Below, one piece after another: positions 38,397-49,500 of a DNA stretch of 64,000 nt. Position numbers and translations under genes: made by a program. Under the pieces are notes generated by a model. The model had not been told where the DNA came from and ran no database searches. It saw only the letters and a list, made by a program, of their open reading frames with translations. This DNA comes from Runella rosea (GTDB lineage: Bacteria; Bacteroidota; Bacteroidia; Cytophagales; Spirosomataceae), in NCBI RefSeq assembly GCF_003325355.1, contig NZ_CP030850.1, positions 5,821,501 to 5,885,500 of the forward strand. Reading direction: 5' to 3'. Positions within the stretch are counted from its first letter, which is position 1. Every line of letters begins with the position of its first letter.

Positions 38397-40622
38397 TTAC
38401 GTTTTTTCGTACGGTAATTTAATCACAAACGTGGTGCCTTCACCTTCTGTGCTGATGACGTCGATGCTGCCGCCGTGGCCTTTGGTGATGATGTCGTACG
38501 CCAAACTCAGACCCAAGCCCGTGCCTTCGCCGGTGGGTTTGGTGGTAAAAAAGGGCTGGAAAATCTTTTCTTTGACCGCATCAGGAATGCCCGTTCCGTT
38601 GTCTTTTATCTTGATTTCAACCCGATTCCCCTTTTTTCGGGTAGAGACGCTAACCATCGGCTGATAGGGGGCCAACAAATTGGTCGGGTCTGCCCCATTT
38701 TTTTGCTGAACGGCATAAAAAGCATTGTTTATTAGATTCAGTAATACGCGCCCGATGTCTTGCGGCACCACCTTGATGGGGGGCAGGTTTTCGTCAAAAT
38801 CCGTTTTAAAATCGGAGTTAAATCTACCAGCCGCGTTGCCTTTGTCTTTGGCGCGTAGGCCGTGGTAACTCAGTCGCAGGTATTCATCGGCGAGGGCGTT
38901 GAGGTCTGTGAGTTGTCGTTCGCCTGAACCCATACGAGAGTGTTCGAGCATTCCCTTCACGATGGAAGATGCGCGCTTGCCGTGGTGATTGATTTTCTGT
39001 AAGTTTTGTTCAATATCTCCCAAAAGTTCCGCTTCCAATTCATTGGCTTGTGCTACTTCTCCTTTGGTCTTTTTATCTTCTTTGATTTCTTTCAGTTCAT
39101 CCAGTAATTCGATGCTTATTTCCGAAAAATTATTGACAAAATTCAGTGGATTTTGAATCTCGTGGGCAATCCCTGCCGTCAGCTCGCCTAAGCTAGCCAT
39201 TTTTTCTTTTTGAATAAGCTGATTTTGGGTAGCTTTCAGTTCTTCCAACGATTCTTCCAACTGCGCCGTGCGCTCTTTTACCTGTCGTTCGAGGGTTTCA
39301 TTTTGGACGGCCAGCAAGTGCTGTTTTTCCTGTTCCTGTGCTAAGGTCTTCTTATTGAGGTCGTTGTTTTCGCGAAGTTTCTCAATCAACTCTTTGTTGG
39401 TTCTGGAAAAACTGATGGCCAAATACAGCGAAATGCACAAGGGAACGCATAAAACCGCAATTTGATACGTGATAATACCGCCCAACCATTGCTCAAAAAG
39501 TGGGTAAGAACCAGCGTTTTCAAGCAATAGATCAATGTAAAACAACAGAAACATTACCAACGAAATCCCCATTCCAATCATGATGAGCCGCGCTCCAGGT
39601 TGGTGGCGGCGAAGGGCCAAGGCCGTGACGCGAATGACCTCGGTGGTCATCAGTAGTTCGGTGCCCAGTTCGGCCCAGATGGAGCCTAAAGAATAAGGGG
39701 TAAACAGCGAAATAACCACTAATACCCCAAACACCACAATCAACCAAAATAAAATGCCAGTGGGCTGATGGTAAATCTCATATATGGCCCGAATCAAAAA
39801 CAGGTAAGCGATGGGAAACGCAATGGTTTGCACAAATTCGGCCACAAAATAGTCGGAAAGGTTCTCAAAATAATCAAACGTGACTGGGATGCAGAGAAAA
39901 GCGAGGCCTAAAAAAAAGGTCGTAAATGAAAAATATAGGTTGGCGCGTTGGGTTCTATAAAGTATATAAAATGATAAATGCAGAAACGTAAGTATAAAAA
40001 ATACCCCCACCTGAAACCAGCCGTAGTAGGTTTGGTGGCGTTGATATTTATTGACGTCGCTGGCGTAGGATGTTTCGATAACGGTGGCCTTGAGGCAGTG
40101 GTTTCTGCTGAAACCCACGCGGTTGTAGAAAGAACTGTGTTCGTATGCAACCCGAATGGAAATCTGAACAAACGGAAAACTCACTGAATAGGGGAGGCCA
40201 ATGACGTTGGTCTTGAAAATATTGACGGCTCGGGTGGCTTTGGAGTCGGTGCTGACGGTGCCGATTTTGCGGGCGGGCAGTCCGTTGATGTAGATTTCAG
40301 AAGCCACGCTTTGGCTGATCAGCAGTGTGGTCAGCTTCTGGGCCACCAGCGGCGAAAGTTCCAGCGTAGTTCGGAACCAACCGATGTTTTTTTTGGTCAG
40401 TTGGGGAATGTTGCCTACATCGTCGGTGGGATTAACATCCGACCATCCGCTGTCGTCAAACTCGGGGTCGGCCCATGCGGGATTATCTCCCGCGTGCCAT
40501 TTCCAATTTTTGTCTAGTACAAAGCCTTTTTGGGGCAGGGTATCGATGGTGATAATGCTTTGAGCGGCAACGCGGGCAAGAGGAATGAGCAGAAACAAGG
40601 CAATGAATAAGCGATTTTTCAT
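38397..40622 (-). CDS. Membrane histidine kinase with jelly-roll sensor and 7 TM (HK1)
   Basis: A 741-residue protein. Signal peptide; then a periplasmic sensor (~22-200) with 'WKWHAGDNPAWADPEFDDSGW' in style of the sugar-binding jelly roll of family 2 glycosidases; about seven membrane helices (~205-415); a coiled coil (~420-475); HisKA with phospho-acceptor His ~487 in 'GIAHEIQNPLNFVNNF'; and an HATPase with 'NLINNAFYAV', 'IKDNGTGIP' and 'GEGTGLGLSLAYDI'. All catalytic boxes are intact. It follows HK2 by 20 bp, so the two are one operon. No response regulator adjoins it; the nearest receivers are at 56-57.5 kb. Confidence 0.93.
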   Translation of the reverse strand: MKNRLFIALFLLIPLARVAAQSIITIDTLPQKGFVLDKNWKWHAGDNPAWADPEFDDSGWSDVNPTDDVGNIPQLTKKNIGWFRTTLELSPLVAQKLTTLLISQSVASEIYINGLPARKIGTVSTDSKATRAVNIFKTNVIGLPYSVSFPFVQISIRVAYEHSSFYNRVGFSRNHCLKATVIETSYASDVNKYQRHQTYYGWFQVGVFFILTFLHLSFYILYRTQRANLYFSFTTFFLGLAFLCIPVTFDYFENLSDYFVAEFVQTIAFPIAYLFLIRAIYEIYHQPTGILFWLIVVFGVLVVISLFTPYSLGSIWAELGTELLMTTEVIRVTALALRRHQPGARLIMIGMGISLVMFLLFYIDLLLENAGSYPLFEQWLGGIITYQIAVLCVPLCISLYLAISFSRTNKELIEKLRENNDLNKKTLAQEQEKQHLLAVQNETLERQVKERTAQLEESLEELKATQNQLIQKEKMASLGELTAGIAHEIQNPLNFVNNFSEISIELLDELKEIKEDKKTKGEVAQANELEAELLGDIEQNLQKINHHGKRASSIVKGMLEHSRMGSGERQLTDLNALADEYLRLSYHGLRAKDKGNAAGRFNSDFKTDFDENLPPIKVVPQDIGRVLLNLINNAFYAVQQKNGADPTNLLAPYQPMVSVSTRKKGNRVEIKIKDNGTGIPDAVKEKIFQPFFTTKPTGEGTGLGLSLAYDIITKGHGGSIDVISTEGEGTTFVIKLPYEKT

Positions 40623-40642
40623 GGGTTGGCTGTTAATTATTC

Positions 40643-42850
40643 TCAGACAGGCAATTTAACGATAAATTCCGTTCCCTCGCCTTGGTAGCTTTCCACATCT
40701 AAAGTGCCGCCATGGCCTTTGGTGACGATGTCGTAGGCCAGACTTAATCCTAGTCCCGTCCCTTGTCCCGTGGGTTTGGTGGTAAAAAAAGGTTGGAAAA
40801 TTTTGTCCTGAACTTCTTCAGGAATGCCCGTTCCGTTGTCTTTTACGCGTATTTCGACCCAATCTACCCCATTTTTGTCGGTGATATACTGCGTACTGAC
40901 CACTACCGCAGGTTGATAATTGCTGGATAAATCTGTCCCCTTTTTTTGCTGAACGGCATAAAAGGCATTATTGATAAGATTGAGCAAAACACGGCTTATA
41001 TCTTGCGCAACAACGTTGATTTTAGGTAGATTTTCGGTGGCTTCAAGGCTAAAATCAGCATTAAAACACTTGTCTTTTGCGCGTAGCCCATGATAGGCCA
41101 AACGCAGGTATTCGTCGGCCAAGGTGTTGATGTCGATGGGCTCTTTCTTGCCTGAGCCCGTTCGGGAGTGTTCGAGCATTCCCTTCACGATGGAAGAAGC
41201 ACGTTTGCCGTGGTGGTTGATTTTCTGCAAATTTTGCTCAATATCCCCCAACAGCTCCGTTTCCAGTTCATCGTCTTTGGGACCTTCACCTTTTGCCGTT
41301 TTTTCTTCTTTTATCTCATTCAGTTCTTTCAGAAGTTCAATGCTGACTTCTGAAAAGTTATTGACGAAATTTAATGGATTTTGAATTTCATGGGCTATCC
41401 CCGCGGTCAGCTCACCCAAAGAGGCAAGTTTCTCGGACTGAATGAGTTGGTCCTGTGTGGTTTTGAGGTGTTCGATGGAGGCTTTAAGCTCGGTGGTTCG
41501 CTCGGCCACCTGCCGTTCGAGGGTTTCATTTTGGATTGCCAAAATGTGCTGTTTTTCTTGTTCTTGCGCCAAGCTTTTGGCCGAAAGGCTTTCCAGTTCC
41601 TGAATTTTTTTACGCAATGACTGATGGGTACGGGAGTATTCGCGCACCAAAGAAAATGATAAGCCGACGGGAATGCTGAAAAGCATCACAAAGATGAGTA
41701 GCATACCAATGGTCATGACAAGTTCTATATAGCCGTTTTGGGTGTTGTTAAAGCCTACAAAAGCCCCCGCAATGGCAAAAAATACAATGGCTAAGACCAG
41801 ACAGCCCGCTGCCACAACCAGCGAATAAATCGGCACTTTGGCGTTGGAATCTTTGCGGCGTTCGGCCAAGATACTTACGCGGATAAAATCTATGAAAATC
41901 AGCAAGAAAGGGGGCCATACCGCCAGTCCATACGGTACATCTACTTCAATGGCCATGCACACCAAACTCACCGCGATCAAGATCGCCTGTATAAAGAAAA
42001 AATACCTGAAGGGTTGATGTAGGTAGTGGTAAAGCGATACGTTGATGAGGATTACGCCCAGATAAAACGTGATAAAGGTGGTCAACTCTCCGATTTGCTG
42101 ATGGCTTGAACTTTGTAGTTGTGTATCTAAACTTTCAGCAACAAAGGCAAGTGCAAACGTAAGCATTGTGAACCCGAGGATGAGACTTACCTTTTTTGAA
42201 CGGTTTGAGCGATAAAATAAAAAATGTAATATGCTGAAAACCAAAAAAAGACCGATGCTAAAAAAAAGGAAACTGGAGGAGCGTTCGGAGGCTTTACGAA
42301 TCCAAGAGCCGAGGGTTTTTGTTTCAAAGACTTTAAGCGTAAATGTTTCCTGATTAGAGCCAGGGTAATAAAAATTGGCTTTTGTAAACGAAAACCGAAC
42401 CGCGATGGTGTGTTGGTTGGTATCTGGCAAACTGAATGGTATGACTTTGGCAATAGAGTACGTGATTTCTTCGGAAGGAGAGTTACTCACAACCCCCAAT
42501 GTATCGAGGAGTTTGCCGTCCAAATAGATTTCGGCCGCTCCTGCCTGCCGAATGTAAAAACACAGAGGTTGATTGACCAACGACGCATTGACGCGGATGG
42601 GGCGCCGCAACCATCCAAGCTGCGCTTGGCGTATTTGGGGCAAATGATGAATGCTTTGGTCGAGCTGAATGTCTGACCATTTTTGGTCATTGAATGTCGG
42701 TTGTGCCCATTGAGGATTGTCGCCCTCGTGCCATTTCCAATGTTTACTCAAAGTGCTACCATTCTCAGAAATAGGACGTAGTGGAGTAACTTGCTGTCCT
42801 AAAATCTGACTACAACACAAAAGCAGGAAAGAAAGAAAGGCATACTTCAT
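40643..42850 (-). CDS. Membrane histidine kinase with jelly-roll sensor and 7 TM (HK2)
   Basis: A 735-residue paralogue of HK1 with the same plan: signal peptide, sensor with 'WKWHEGDNPQWAQP' (~30-45), about seven membrane helices, coiled coil, His ~487 in 'GIAHEIQNPLNFVNNF', and HATPase boxes 'NLINNAFYAV', 'VKDNGTGIPEE' and 'GQGTGLGLSLAYDI'. The sensor is clearly more diverged from HK1 than the kinase core, as expected if the two sense different ligands but speak to related partners. First gene of the HK2-HK1 operon. Confidence 0.93.
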   Translation of the reverse strand: MKYAFLSFLLLCCSQILGQQVTPLRPISENGSTLSKHWKWHEGDNPQWAQPTFNDQKWSDIQLDQSIHHLPQIRQAQLGWLRRPIRVNASLVNQPLCFYIRQAGAAEIYLDGKLLDTLGVVSNSPSEEITYSIAKVIPFSLPDTNQHTIAVRFSFTKANFYYPGSNQETFTLKVFETKTLGSWIRKASERSSSFLFFSIGLFLVFSILHFLFYRSNRSKKVSLILGFTMLTFALAFVAESLDTQLQSSSHQQIGELTTFITFYLGVILINVSLYHYLHQPFRYFFFIQAILIAVSLVCMAIEVDVPYGLAVWPPFLLIFIDFIRVSILAERRKDSNAKVPIYSLVVAAGCLVLAIVFFAIAGAFVGFNNTQNGYIELVMTIGMLLIFVMLFSIPVGLSFSLVREYSRTHQSLRKKIQELESLSAKSLAQEQEKQHILAIQNETLERQVAERTTELKASIEHLKTTQDQLIQSEKLASLGELTAGIAHEIQNPLNFVNNFSEVSIELLKELNEIKEEKTAKGEGPKDDELETELLGDIEQNLQKINHHGKRASSIVKGMLEHSRTGSGKKEPIDINTLADEYLRLAYHGLRAKDKCFNADFSLEATENLPKINVVAQDISRVLLNLINNAFYAVQQKKGTDLSSNYQPAVVVSTQYITDKNGVDWVEIRVKDNGTGIPEEVQDKIFQPFFTTKPTGQGTGLGLSLAYDIVTKGHGGTLDVESYQGEGTEFIVKLPV

Positions 42851-43011
42851 TCAAAAAACGCCGTTTTGAGGTGGAAATGGGTTGTTTTTAGACAAATGTA
42901 ATGAAATACGAGGAGGATTGTTTTACGGCCCGACGGTTTTAGGACGCGGATAAGGTTAGGATTTCTGAAAAATGAGGAGATAACGTTGCTGAACATATAC
43001 AAAGCAATTTT

Positions 43012-45060
43012 TTAGTGAATCGGCAATTGTACCACAAATGTTGTTCCCTCATTTTCTACACTTTCTACTTTCATTGCTCCTCCATGTCCTTTTGTTATAA
43101 TATCATACGCCAAGCTCAGCCCTAGTCCAGTGCCTTCGCCAGTGGGTTTGGTGGTGAAAAAGGGCTGAAAAATTTTGGCTTTGGTGGCCTCCGACATGCC
43201 GTTGCCGTTGTCGGTGACTCGGATTTCAATATGGCTATCGGTGGCAGCGGTCGTGACGGTTACTTTGGGCATATACCCTTCAGGCGGTTTATTAACATCG
43301 GTAGCGTTTTGAACCGCAGACGCGCAATAGCTGCCGACGTTGACCGCATAAAAAGCATTGTTGATTAGATTCAGCAATACCCGTCCAATTTCTTGCGGAA
43401 TGACTTGGATTTTTGGGAGATTTTTACTTGGAATTAACTCATAATCAGACTCAAAGTCATGGTTTTTTGCTTTCATACCGTGATAAGCAATGCGGAGGTA
43501 TTCATCGGCCAGTTGGTTTATATCAGTCAGTTCGCGCTCGCCAGTTGATGTACGCGAATGCTCTAACATCCCTTTGACAATGCTTGATGCTCGCTTGCCG
43601 TGAAGGTTGATTTTTTCTTGGTTTTGGATCAGGTCATCCACTAATTCATTTTCTAATTCTTCGTCCCTGTCCTCTTTCCCCTTTAACCTTTCCATTTTTA
43701 GCTCTTTGGCTAATTCCACGCTCAACTCCGAGAAATTGTTGACGAAGTTTAACGGATTCTGAATTTCGTGGGCGATACCCGCCGTAAGTTCTCCCAGAGA
43801 GGCTAGTTTTTCGGATTGGATTAATTGATTTTGGGTGGCTTTCAGCGCAATGAGGGCTTTTTCGGCTTTCTCATGCTGGCGATTTATTTCCTCTTTTTGA
43901 CGGTGTAAAAGATTGTTGGCTTTTTGTTTTTGGCGATTGTTGCGGTATAAAATAAACGCCAATAACGCCAATCCGCCCAATATCCCCGACAAAGCATAGA
44001 TTTGGAGTTGACTCTGAAAAGCGGCTTGGTTGGCTTCAATCCGCCGTTTGGTACGTATTTCCCGTTCTTCCTCTTCGTAGGCCAATTTTTTGATTTGACT
44101 GTTTTTTTCCTGTAGGGTGAGGCTATCTTTGGCGGCCATTGCTATTTTAAAGTAATGAAAAGCTTCGCGCAGGTTGTTTTTTTGTTCATAGACTTGCGAC
44201 AACAAAGTTGATGCCTCAATAAGCGTGGGTAGATGGTACGCGTGATTTCCGTTTTCTTTGATGGCTTTTTTTGCGTACAAAAGGGTCGAGTCCAACTGAT
44301 TTTTATCCTTATAAACCTTAGCCAGTCCCTGATACGCCCGTGCATTGACCCCTGCAATAGTGAATTTTCGATTCCATGCGAGCGTTTGGCGGTAATAGAC
44401 CACCGCACTGTCGGGTTGGCCAGAGGCAGCATAAGCAGTACCCAAAAAATAAGCCGAAGAAGTAACGTAGGTTGGTAACTGGTATTTTAGCCCAGTTTGA
44501 TAGGCTTGATGTAGATAAACAAGAGCGGTATCGAGGCGGCCCATTTCTCGGTAAATGACGCCGAGCGTTAAATGAATGTCGGCAACGGGGTGGTTTTTTT
44601 GGATGATTTTTGCTTGTTCTAGGTATTCAGCCGCCTTTGTATTGTCTTTGCTCATGGTATAAATGAACGCAATGTTGGCCAAAATGACGGCAGTTTCTTG
44701 GGGCGTTCCGAATCTTTCAGCAAGGCGTCGGGTTTCCATCAGGATGGCAAGGCCGCTTGCGTATTCGTTGGTATGCGCTAAAATAAACCCTTCCGCAATA
44801 CCAACGGCAATCTTTCCTTTCACAAAATCAAGGCGATTGGCCAGGGTTTTTGCCTGTCGGGCATATTGCAGGGCTACATCGGAATCAATAGAAGTGTAGC
44901 AGCGGGTCAGGTTGACCAGAAGCAAGACCTTGTTGGTGTCTTCTTTGGTGTGGGTCAAGGTTTGTTTCAGGCTGTCGGCAAGGAGTGGGCTAATGTTGGG
45001 TTGAGAGAAGGCCGCGTGTGTGATGAGCGACAGCAAAAATAGACTAAGCCATTTTTTCAT
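43012..45060 (-). CDS. TPR-sensor histidine kinase (HK3)
   Basis: A 682-residue protein. Signal peptide (MKKWLSLFLLSLITHAAFSQ), then periplasmic TPR repeats (~25-330; for example 'AVILANIAFIYTMSKDNTKAAEYLEQA'-type units), one membrane helix (~353-372), a coiled coil, His ~431 in 'GIAHEIQNPLNFVNNF', and an HATPase with 'NLINNAFYAV', 'VTDNGNGM' and 'GEGTGLGLSLAYDI'. The TPR part probably binds a periplasmic peptide or protein. It starts 14 bp after HK4, so HK4-HK3 is an operon. Confidence 0.93.
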   Translation of the reverse strand: MKKWLSLFLLSLITHAAFSQPNISPLLADSLKQTLTHTKEDTNKVLLLVNLTRCYTSIDSDVALQYARQAKTLANRLDFVKGKIAVGIAEGFILAHTNEYASGLAILMETRRLAERFGTPQETAVILANIAFIYTMSKDNTKAAEYLEQAKIIQKNHPVADIHLTLGVIYREMGRLDTALVYLHQAYQTGLKYQLPTYVTSSAYFLGTAYAASGQPDSAVVYYRQTLAWNRKFTIAGVNARAYQGLAKVYKDKNQLDSTLLYAKKAIKENGNHAYHLPTLIEASTLLSQVYEQKNNLREAFHYFKIAMAAKDSLTLQEKNSQIKKLAYEEEEREIRTKRRIEANQAAFQSQLQIYALSGILGGLALLAFILYRNNRQKQKANNLLHRQKEEINRQHEKAEKALIALKATQNQLIQSEKLASLGELTAGIAHEIQNPLNFVNNFSELSVELAKELKMERLKGKEDRDEELENELVDDLIQNQEKINLHGKRASSIVKGMLEHSRTSTGERELTDINQLADEYLRIAYHGMKAKNHDFESDYELIPSKNLPKIQVIPQEIGRVLLNLINNAFYAVNVGSYCASAVQNATDVNKPPEGYMPKVTVTTAATDSHIEIRVTDNGNGMSEATKAKIFQPFFTTKPTGEGTGLGLSLAYDIITKGHGGAMKVESVENEGTTFVVQLPIH

Positions 45061-45074
45061 GTTTGTTCTGACCT

Positions 45075-46454
45075 TTAGTTGATGGGTAATCTCACCATAA
45101 ACGTAGTTCCTTCCCCCTCGATGCTTTCCATTTCCATTTCGCCGCCATGGCCTTTAGTGACGATGTCATAGGCCAATGAAAGTCCTAAGCCCGTACCCTG
45201 ACCCGTAGGTTTGGTGGTGAAAAAAGGCTGGAAAATTTTGGACTGAACTTCTTCGGGAATCCCCGTTCCGTTGTCTCTCACTGAAACATGAATTTCGTCT
45301 TCTATCTTTTTTGTAGTTACCCAAACGGTTGGCTCATAGTTGGCTAAACCTAAGGTGTTTTTTTTATGAACGGCATAAAACGCGTTGTTAATCAAATTTA
45401 GAAATACTCGCCCTAAATCTTGCGGAACAACTTCGATATTGGGGACATTAGGGTCCAGATCGGTTATCAAATGGGCATTAAAAGACTTGTCTTTAGCGCG
45501 CAACCCGTGATAGCTCAGGCGGAGGTACTCGTCGGCGAGGGCGTTTAGGTCCGTCTGTTCTTTTTTGCCCGAGCCCGCGCGCGAGTGTTGCAACATGCCC
45601 GTAACAATGCTGGCGGCGCGCTTGCCGTGGTAGTTGATTTTTTGAAGATTCTGCACAAGGTCGTTGAGGATTTCTTCCTCCAATCCGGCGTCTCGTTGGG
45701 CTTCTTCTTTGTCTCGTTCGCTTTTCAATTCTTCTACCAATTCAGCAGATACTTCCGAAAAATTATTGACAAAGTTGAGTGGATTCTGAATTTCGTGCGC
45801 AATCCCCGCCGTAAGTTCTCCCAAAGAAGCCAGTTTTTCGGACTGAATAAGTTGTTCTTGCGTGGCTTTCAGGTCGTCGAGGGCGTGTTGTAGCTCTTCT
45901 TTTTGCTGCATAATTTCGGCGGTCCGGGCCGCCACTTGCGATTCCAAATCCAGTTTTTGGGCTTCCAGAATCCGATTGGTTTCTTCTTCCTGTTCGCGTT
46001 TGAGCCGTTCTTCTTTGATGGCTTTATCAAAAGATTTTTGTTGATTTCTGGCTACTAACGCCAAAATAAAACTGGCCGTAAGGGTGATTCCTTTCAGCGA
46101 TTCAAAAAAGTTATGGTGCTTTTTATGGAATTTCGGCACCCAATATTCGCCCATGTTATCAATCAAAAAAGCCACTCCCAATGGCACAATCATCCAGAGC
46201 AACAAACGGGACGCGGAGCTTTGATTTCTTAATAAATAGGCTGGAATGGAGGCAATGATTAAGAGAAGAAAAAAAACGAGGGGCGAGATGAAATCAGTAT
46301 CCGCTACTACTTCAACTGCCAACAAACCAAACGCCGCAAAGCGTGCGTATTTGAGGCGTTGGTCCCACTCGGGGAGGCGCTCTTTGGTTTGTAAAAATTT
46401 TTGAATAAAAGGCAGTAAGAAAAAAGCAACCATGAAGGGCGTGACAAAATTCAT
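45075..46454 (-). CDS. Membrane histidine kinase without large sensor (HK4)
   Basis: A 459-residue protein. About four membrane helices (~3-20, ~38-50, ~56-76, ~84-100) and one more at ~122-136 with little outside the membrane, a coiled coil (~140-208), then His ~220 in 'GIAHEIQNPLNFVNNF' and an HATPase with 'NLINNAFYAV', 'VRDNGTGIPEE' and 'GQGTGLGLSLAYDI'. It may sense the membrane itself or a partner protein. First gene of the HK4-HK3 operon and divergent from the translocase-like gene, with 100 bp between them. Confidence 0.92.
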   Translation of the reverse strand: MNFVTPFMVAFFLLPFIQKFLQTKERLPEWDQRLKYARFAAFGLLAVEVVADTDFISPLVFFLLLIIASIPAYLLRNQSSASRLLLWMIVPLGVAFLIDNMGEYWVPKFHKKHHNFFESLKGITLTASFILALVARNQQKSFDKAIKEERLKREQEEETNRILEAQKLDLESQVAARTAEIMQQKEELQHALDDLKATQEQLIQSEKLASLGELTAGIAHEIQNPLNFVNNFSEVSAELVEELKSERDKEEAQRDAGLEEEILNDLVQNLQKINYHGKRAASIVTGMLQHSRAGSGKKEQTDLNALADEYLRLSYHGLRAKDKSFNAHLITDLDPNVPNIEVVPQDLGRVFLNLINNAFYAVHKKNTLGLANYEPTVWVTTKKIEDEIHVSVRDNGTGIPEEVQSKIFQPFFTTKPTGQGTGLGLSLAYDIVTKGHGGEMEMESIEGEGTTFMVRLPIN

Positions 46455-46505
46455 AGCTGGAAAAAGGTTTTGAAATGATTAAGCGCCATAAAACGACTCT
46501 TGCCG

Positions 46506-46534
46506 TTGTTTTTTCTCCAATATCTGTATTTTTG
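46506..46534 (+). promoter_or_regulatory. Promoter candidate for the translocase-like gene
   Basis: TATTTTTG (46527-46534) matches TAnnTTTG exactly. TTG at 46506-46508 stands 18 bases before it as a partial -33 element. The ATG at 46555 follows 20 bp later, implying a short leader. Confidence 0.5.
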
Positions 46535-46554
46535 TCGAATATTGATTACTTTTT

Positions 46555-49500
46555 ATGTCTTCAGCTTCCCTGTACCGTTCGTTAGGAGTGCGAGCCGATG
46601 AAATTCGTACCGTCGGTTTGTTCTTTTTACATCATTTTTTTCTGGGTTTCGGCACGATGCTGATTTATGTATCGGCCAATGTAATCCTGCTTGAAAACCA
46701 CCCCGAGAGCAGTCTACCGCTGGCCTATATGGCGTCGGCGGTAGGGATGATGATTATCGGAAAAGTATATACTTATTTTGAGCACCATCTTCGGCTTAAT
46801 CAATTAGTTATCAGGGTGTTGTGGGCGGTGATTGTGCTTACGGCTGTCATATTGCTATTGGTCATATTTGGCCATTCAGTTACGGCGGCGGTGGCCATTA
46901 TGGTGGGTTTTCGCTCTATTTATCTGCTCACCAATCTTGAATTTTGGGGAGTTTCAGCGGTGGTTTTTGACGTGCGTCAGAGCAAACGGTTGTTTGGTGT
47001 AATTAGTGCTGGCGACATGCCCGCCAAAGCACTCGGTGGGATGCTGGCGGTTTTGATACATGGACATACCGAACTGATATTCATGCTGTTTCTGGCATTT
47101 GGTTTCTTTTGGGCGGCCATGTATACGGCCGTTTTGACCTTTCGGTCGCATCACGTAACCACCGCGCACGGCACTGCTGCTCCTATTCGCCGGCGTCCTA
47201 TGCCCCGCCTGATTACCCAGTTGTTTGGTGGTAGTGAGTTGATTTTTGCCATGTGCCTCAGCCTAACTGCCGTTGCCGTCATGGCAACGGGCGTTGAATA
47301 CGCCTTTTTTATCAATGTTAAATATAAACTTCACAGTCAAGCCGAAGTAATGACCTATCTCGGCGGAGTGCTGACTTTGACTTACTTGTTGGCTACGTTT
47401 GTGAAGTTGGTCGTGTCGCGGCAGACCATTGACTACTTCGGTATCAACAAAGTACTGGCGTTGCTGCCCGTAGGTGGTTTGGGGGTGGCGGTCAGCTTGG
47501 GCGTTATTTTCTTGATGGGATATGATGAATCGGTTCAATTGGTGGCCTATTGCTTTGTGTATCTGGGTTTTGAAGTAGTGAGAAGAGCACTTTTTGATCC
47601 CGTTTTCTTGGTGTTGTTTCAGCCGCTTTCTCCACATCAACGTCTGCGCGGACACACGCTTGCCAAGGGATTTTATGAACCGTTGGGGCTTGGTTTAGGG
47701 GGGCTTATGCTTTATTTAAGCCATCACTGGTGGCAGGGAGGACAGTGGTTTTTGGTGGAAGAGATTGTGGTGGGAGCTGTTTTTGCGCTTTGGTTTTTGC
47801 GGCGTACCTACCTTCAGTACGTGGCAACGTTGCAGGAAGCACTTGGTAAGCGATTTGTAGCTGCCGAAGATTTGGCTATTCCCGACGAGGCCGTCAAAGC
47901 GGTGCTGAAGAATCTTCGCAGCGATAAACCCAAAGAAGTCATCAATGCGGTAGAATGGCTGAGCAGCACACACGCGCACGGGGTTCCGCACACTAAATTG
48001 CACGATTACATCACCGAACTGTTTACCCACCGCGACGACCAGGTACGATTGGCTGCCCTTGAAGCCGTTGATAAATTGGGGCTAGAGCTAAAGACGGCTC
48101 AATTAAGGAAGTTGACTGCGGAAGATTATTCCCCGCTTATCCGGGAAGTTGCGGCGCGGATTGTGAGTAAAAATGCCCCGTCAATTGGTAATGAGTTGTT
48201 ATATAGGCCCGACATGGCGGTTCGGAAGGGGGCCATTTTGGGGCTTTTGAGTGGAGAGCCAAACCACTCGTTTGCCCTGACGGCGCTGGAAGCCATGCGT
48301 CAGAATTCCAATGCTAACAGCCAACTAGCTACCCTGACAATTGTTCGTTCGCTGAAACTGACACGCTACGTCGACTTTGTCAAAGAGTCGTTTGTGCATC
48401 CTGATGCCGAGGTTGTTCGGGCCGCCATCGAGACCTCAGGGGTATTGCCGAGTGCAGTATTGAGCGCTCAATTGGTAGATTTTCTGTCGGAAAAGAATTA
48501 TTGGCGCTTGGCCGCTAAGAGTCTGGCCAGTGTAGAAAAAGAAGCGTTGCCGCTGCTGACCGAACGACTCACAAAAATTACGTCACCTGATTTGGAACGG
48601 CGCATTGTGGCGGTGTGTGCCCAAATGCAGTCCAAAGAAGCGTATGGGTTATTGTTACAACTGCTTCAACGCCCGCATGTTTCGGTTCGGACGGCCGCGT
48701 TGCACGCACTGCGAAATTTTGATACTTCCCAAGAGGCATCGTTGTTTGAAAAACTACTTCAGGAGGAACTTTTGCTGTCTCAGCGCCTATTACATGGACA
48801 GGCTGAACCCATTGAGACCGATCTCAAAAATAGCCTTATGTATGAACAAGAGGTGACGATTCAGCGTATTTTTGGTCTTTTGATGCAGCGCTATGACCCC
48901 GATTTGATTGCCAGTACCCAAAATAGCGTGCTGCACAGCTCACGTGAGCGGCGCGCCAATTCGCTCGAATTACTCGAAAACAGTGTGCCCCGTCAGGTGT
49001 ACGGGAGTTTGCACGCTTTGCTCGATGATGTGTCGGATGCGGAGAAAATCAACCGAATTGATGTTCAAATGGGGGTATTTTCAGCTAAAGATTCTATTAA
49101 AGATTATATTCTTCAACAAGGGGCGCGGCACTTTACAGATTGGACTATTCGCCTTACCCTGCGTGGCGTGTCGCCCGCTCAATTATTCAATTATCCCGAT
49201 TTACAACTCATGAGTCATTCATCTGCCACCGCCAAAGTTTCAATTACGGAGCGTGTTATGGTCTTAAAAAATACCGATCTTTTTGCCGAAACCCCCGAAA
49301 ATGTATTGAGTAGTATTGCGCCCATTATGAAGGAAGTAAACTACCTCGAAGGGCAGACCATTTTTGAAAAAGGCGATTTAGGAACGAGTATGTTTGTGAT
49401 TTATGAGGGCGAAGTAGGCATTTATGATGGGCAGGTACAACTGGCTACTTTTAGCCGGGGAGATGTATTTGGGGAGTTGGCATTGCTGGATGCCGAACCG

